Assembly: GCA_903925515.1 (NCBI GenBank)
Contig: CAIYFP010000575.1
Coordinates: 1-15,865 of the forward strand
Reading direction: 5' to 3'
DNA: 15,865 nt
DNA from: an uncultured Verrucomicrobiota bacterium
GTDB lineage: Bacteria; Verrucomicrobiota; Verrucomicrobiia; Limisphaerales; UBA9464
Part shown: one piece after another, positions 14,965 to 15,865 of the stretch
How positions within the stretch are numbered: position 1 is the stretch's first letter
Layout: each line of letters opens with the position of its first letter
Position numbers and translations under genes: made by a program
The notes under the pieces: generated by a model
The model's input: only the letters and a program-made list of their open reading frames with translations
Database searches by the model: none
What the model was told of the DNA's origin: nothing

Positions 14965-15865
14965 CGCCCAGCCAACAGGGGGCCGCGTCCCTTCCTTGCC
15001 GTCCTGACGGGCAACCCGAACTGCGGCAAGACAACGCTGTTCAACGCGTTGACGGGACTGCGGGCGAAGGTGGGCAACTACGCCGGGGTCACGGTGGAGA
15101 GGAAGGAGGGCGCCCTGCTGGGAACTCGGCCCGGGGAGCCCATCGTCGTGCTGGACCTGCCCGGCACCTACAGCCTGAGCCCCCAGTCGCCGGACGAACG
15201 CGTCGCACGCGACGTCCTGTTCCAGCGCGAGGCCGAGGTAGGCGCGCCCGACATCGTGCTCGTGGTCGTGGACGCGTCGAACCTCCAGCGAAACCTCTAC
15301 TACGCGACCCAGGTGATCGAGCTCGGCCACCCCGTGTTCGTCGTCCTGAACATGATGGACGTGGCCCGGGCTTCGGGCCACGAGGTGGACGACCGGGCGT
15401 TGTCGGCGGCATTGGGCGTGCCCGTGTATCCCGTCGTTGCCAGCGACGGCACGGGTGTTCCCGAGCTGGCTGCCGCGCTTCGGGCGCAATCCCGACGGGG
15501 CACGACCCGGGTCATCCCCCGCGACTTCACCGAGCTCCCGGAGGCCTTTGGACGCGAGGCCCGGGCCTTGCAGGCCCGGCTTGCCGTGCTGAACCCCGTC
15601 CGCGAACGCATGGCATCGGCCGAGGCCCTGCTGTTGCTGTCCGACGACCGCGCGCACGAGGCCCGCGCCGGGCTTTACCCGGACGAGTTGTTGTCGGCCG
15701 TCCATGAGGCACGGGCTCGCCTCGAGGCAGCAGGCACGGACTGGCGCAGCGCGGCGATCGAGGCCCGGTATGCCCGGGTCGCGGCCATCGCCATGGGCGT
15801 GACGCGGGAGACCGCCGCGCCCGGCGAGTCATGGTCGGACCGCGTGGACCGCGTGGTGACGCACC
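14961..15865 (+). CDS. feoB: FeoB Fe(II) transporter, N-terminal G domain; start frameshifted, 3' end off window
   Basis: The FeoB frame (codons in phase with 15001) is open from 14965 to the window end, about 300 codons. It shows all G motifs: GNPNCGKT (G1), GVTVE (G2), DLPG (G3), NMMD (G4) and VASDGTG (G5). A helical GDI-like segment follows, ending in WSDRVDRVVTH, where the membrane part would begin. FeoB imports Fe(II) across the inner membrane. No ATG, GTG or TTG lies in this frame between the upstream TGA (14962-14964) and G1. The ATG at 14961 is one base out of phase. Removing one G from GGGGG (14978-14982) would join it to the domain as MTPSQQGPRPFLAVLTGN, an ordinary FeoB start. An indel or assembly error is the simplest reading; a programmed shift or FeoA-FeoB readthrough are alternatives. 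Confidence 0.9.

Noticed and set aside
14961..15707. 248-codon frame starting at the ATGA overlap with feoA
   Set aside because: After about ten residues it reads as Arg/Gly-rich text; the FeoB motifs lie one frame over. Only its start codon is likely to be real.

Overview
The window is a GC-rich, gene-dense stretch of bacterial chromosome. A Gram-negative host is suggested by an insulinase-type (M16) peptidase end, a likely lipoprotein hydrolase, a TPR/oxidoreductase pair and the tandem-FeoA iron locus. The mix looks most like Verrucomicrobiota or a relative, but this is a judgement of style; there is no rRNA or other marker to prove it. No mobile element, CRISPR array or phage gene was seen.

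Layout. 1-198 is the C-terminal end of an M16-family peptidase (+). 273-836 (+) encodes a small secreted protein built of six tandem ~24-residue DASGR repeats. 837-1452 has no convincing gene but holds a dense series of inverted repeats, some long and mutually exclusive; it is the best candidate here for an undescribed structured RNA or leader. 1453-1881 (+) is a small DUF6941-like protein and 1966-2754 (+) an unrecognised membrane protein. A UvrA-family ABC ATPase (2776-5517, -) converges on it. A tRNA-Asp(GTC) with a good promoter lies at 5659-5735, followed by about 475 bases without a gene. 6212-8083 (-) is a serine alpha/beta hydrolase, divergent from a dicarboxylate/amino-acid:cation symporter (8239-9516, +). 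9625-10692 and 10689-12572 (both -) are a Gfo/Idh/MocA oxidoreductase and a membrane-anchored TPR protein joined by an ATGA overlap. About 380 bases without a gene follow, then a YfcE-type phosphodiesterase (12955-13419, -) and a Mn-type superoxide dismutase (13518-14144, -) with a strong hairpin terminator. Divergent from the dismutase is a ferrous-iron uptake operon: feoA-like, feoA, and the G domain of feoB, which runs off the window.

Working together. The last 2.3 kb forms an iron and oxygen module: Fe(II) uptake on one strand and superoxide defence on the other, sharing a 191-base intergenic region. feoA overlaps a feoB start by ATGA, yet that start is out of frame with the FeoB domain; one extra G in a five-G run would explain it. 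The TPR-oxidoreductase pair is translationally coupled and may serve envelope or surface-sugar biology. The other genes appear to be single units.
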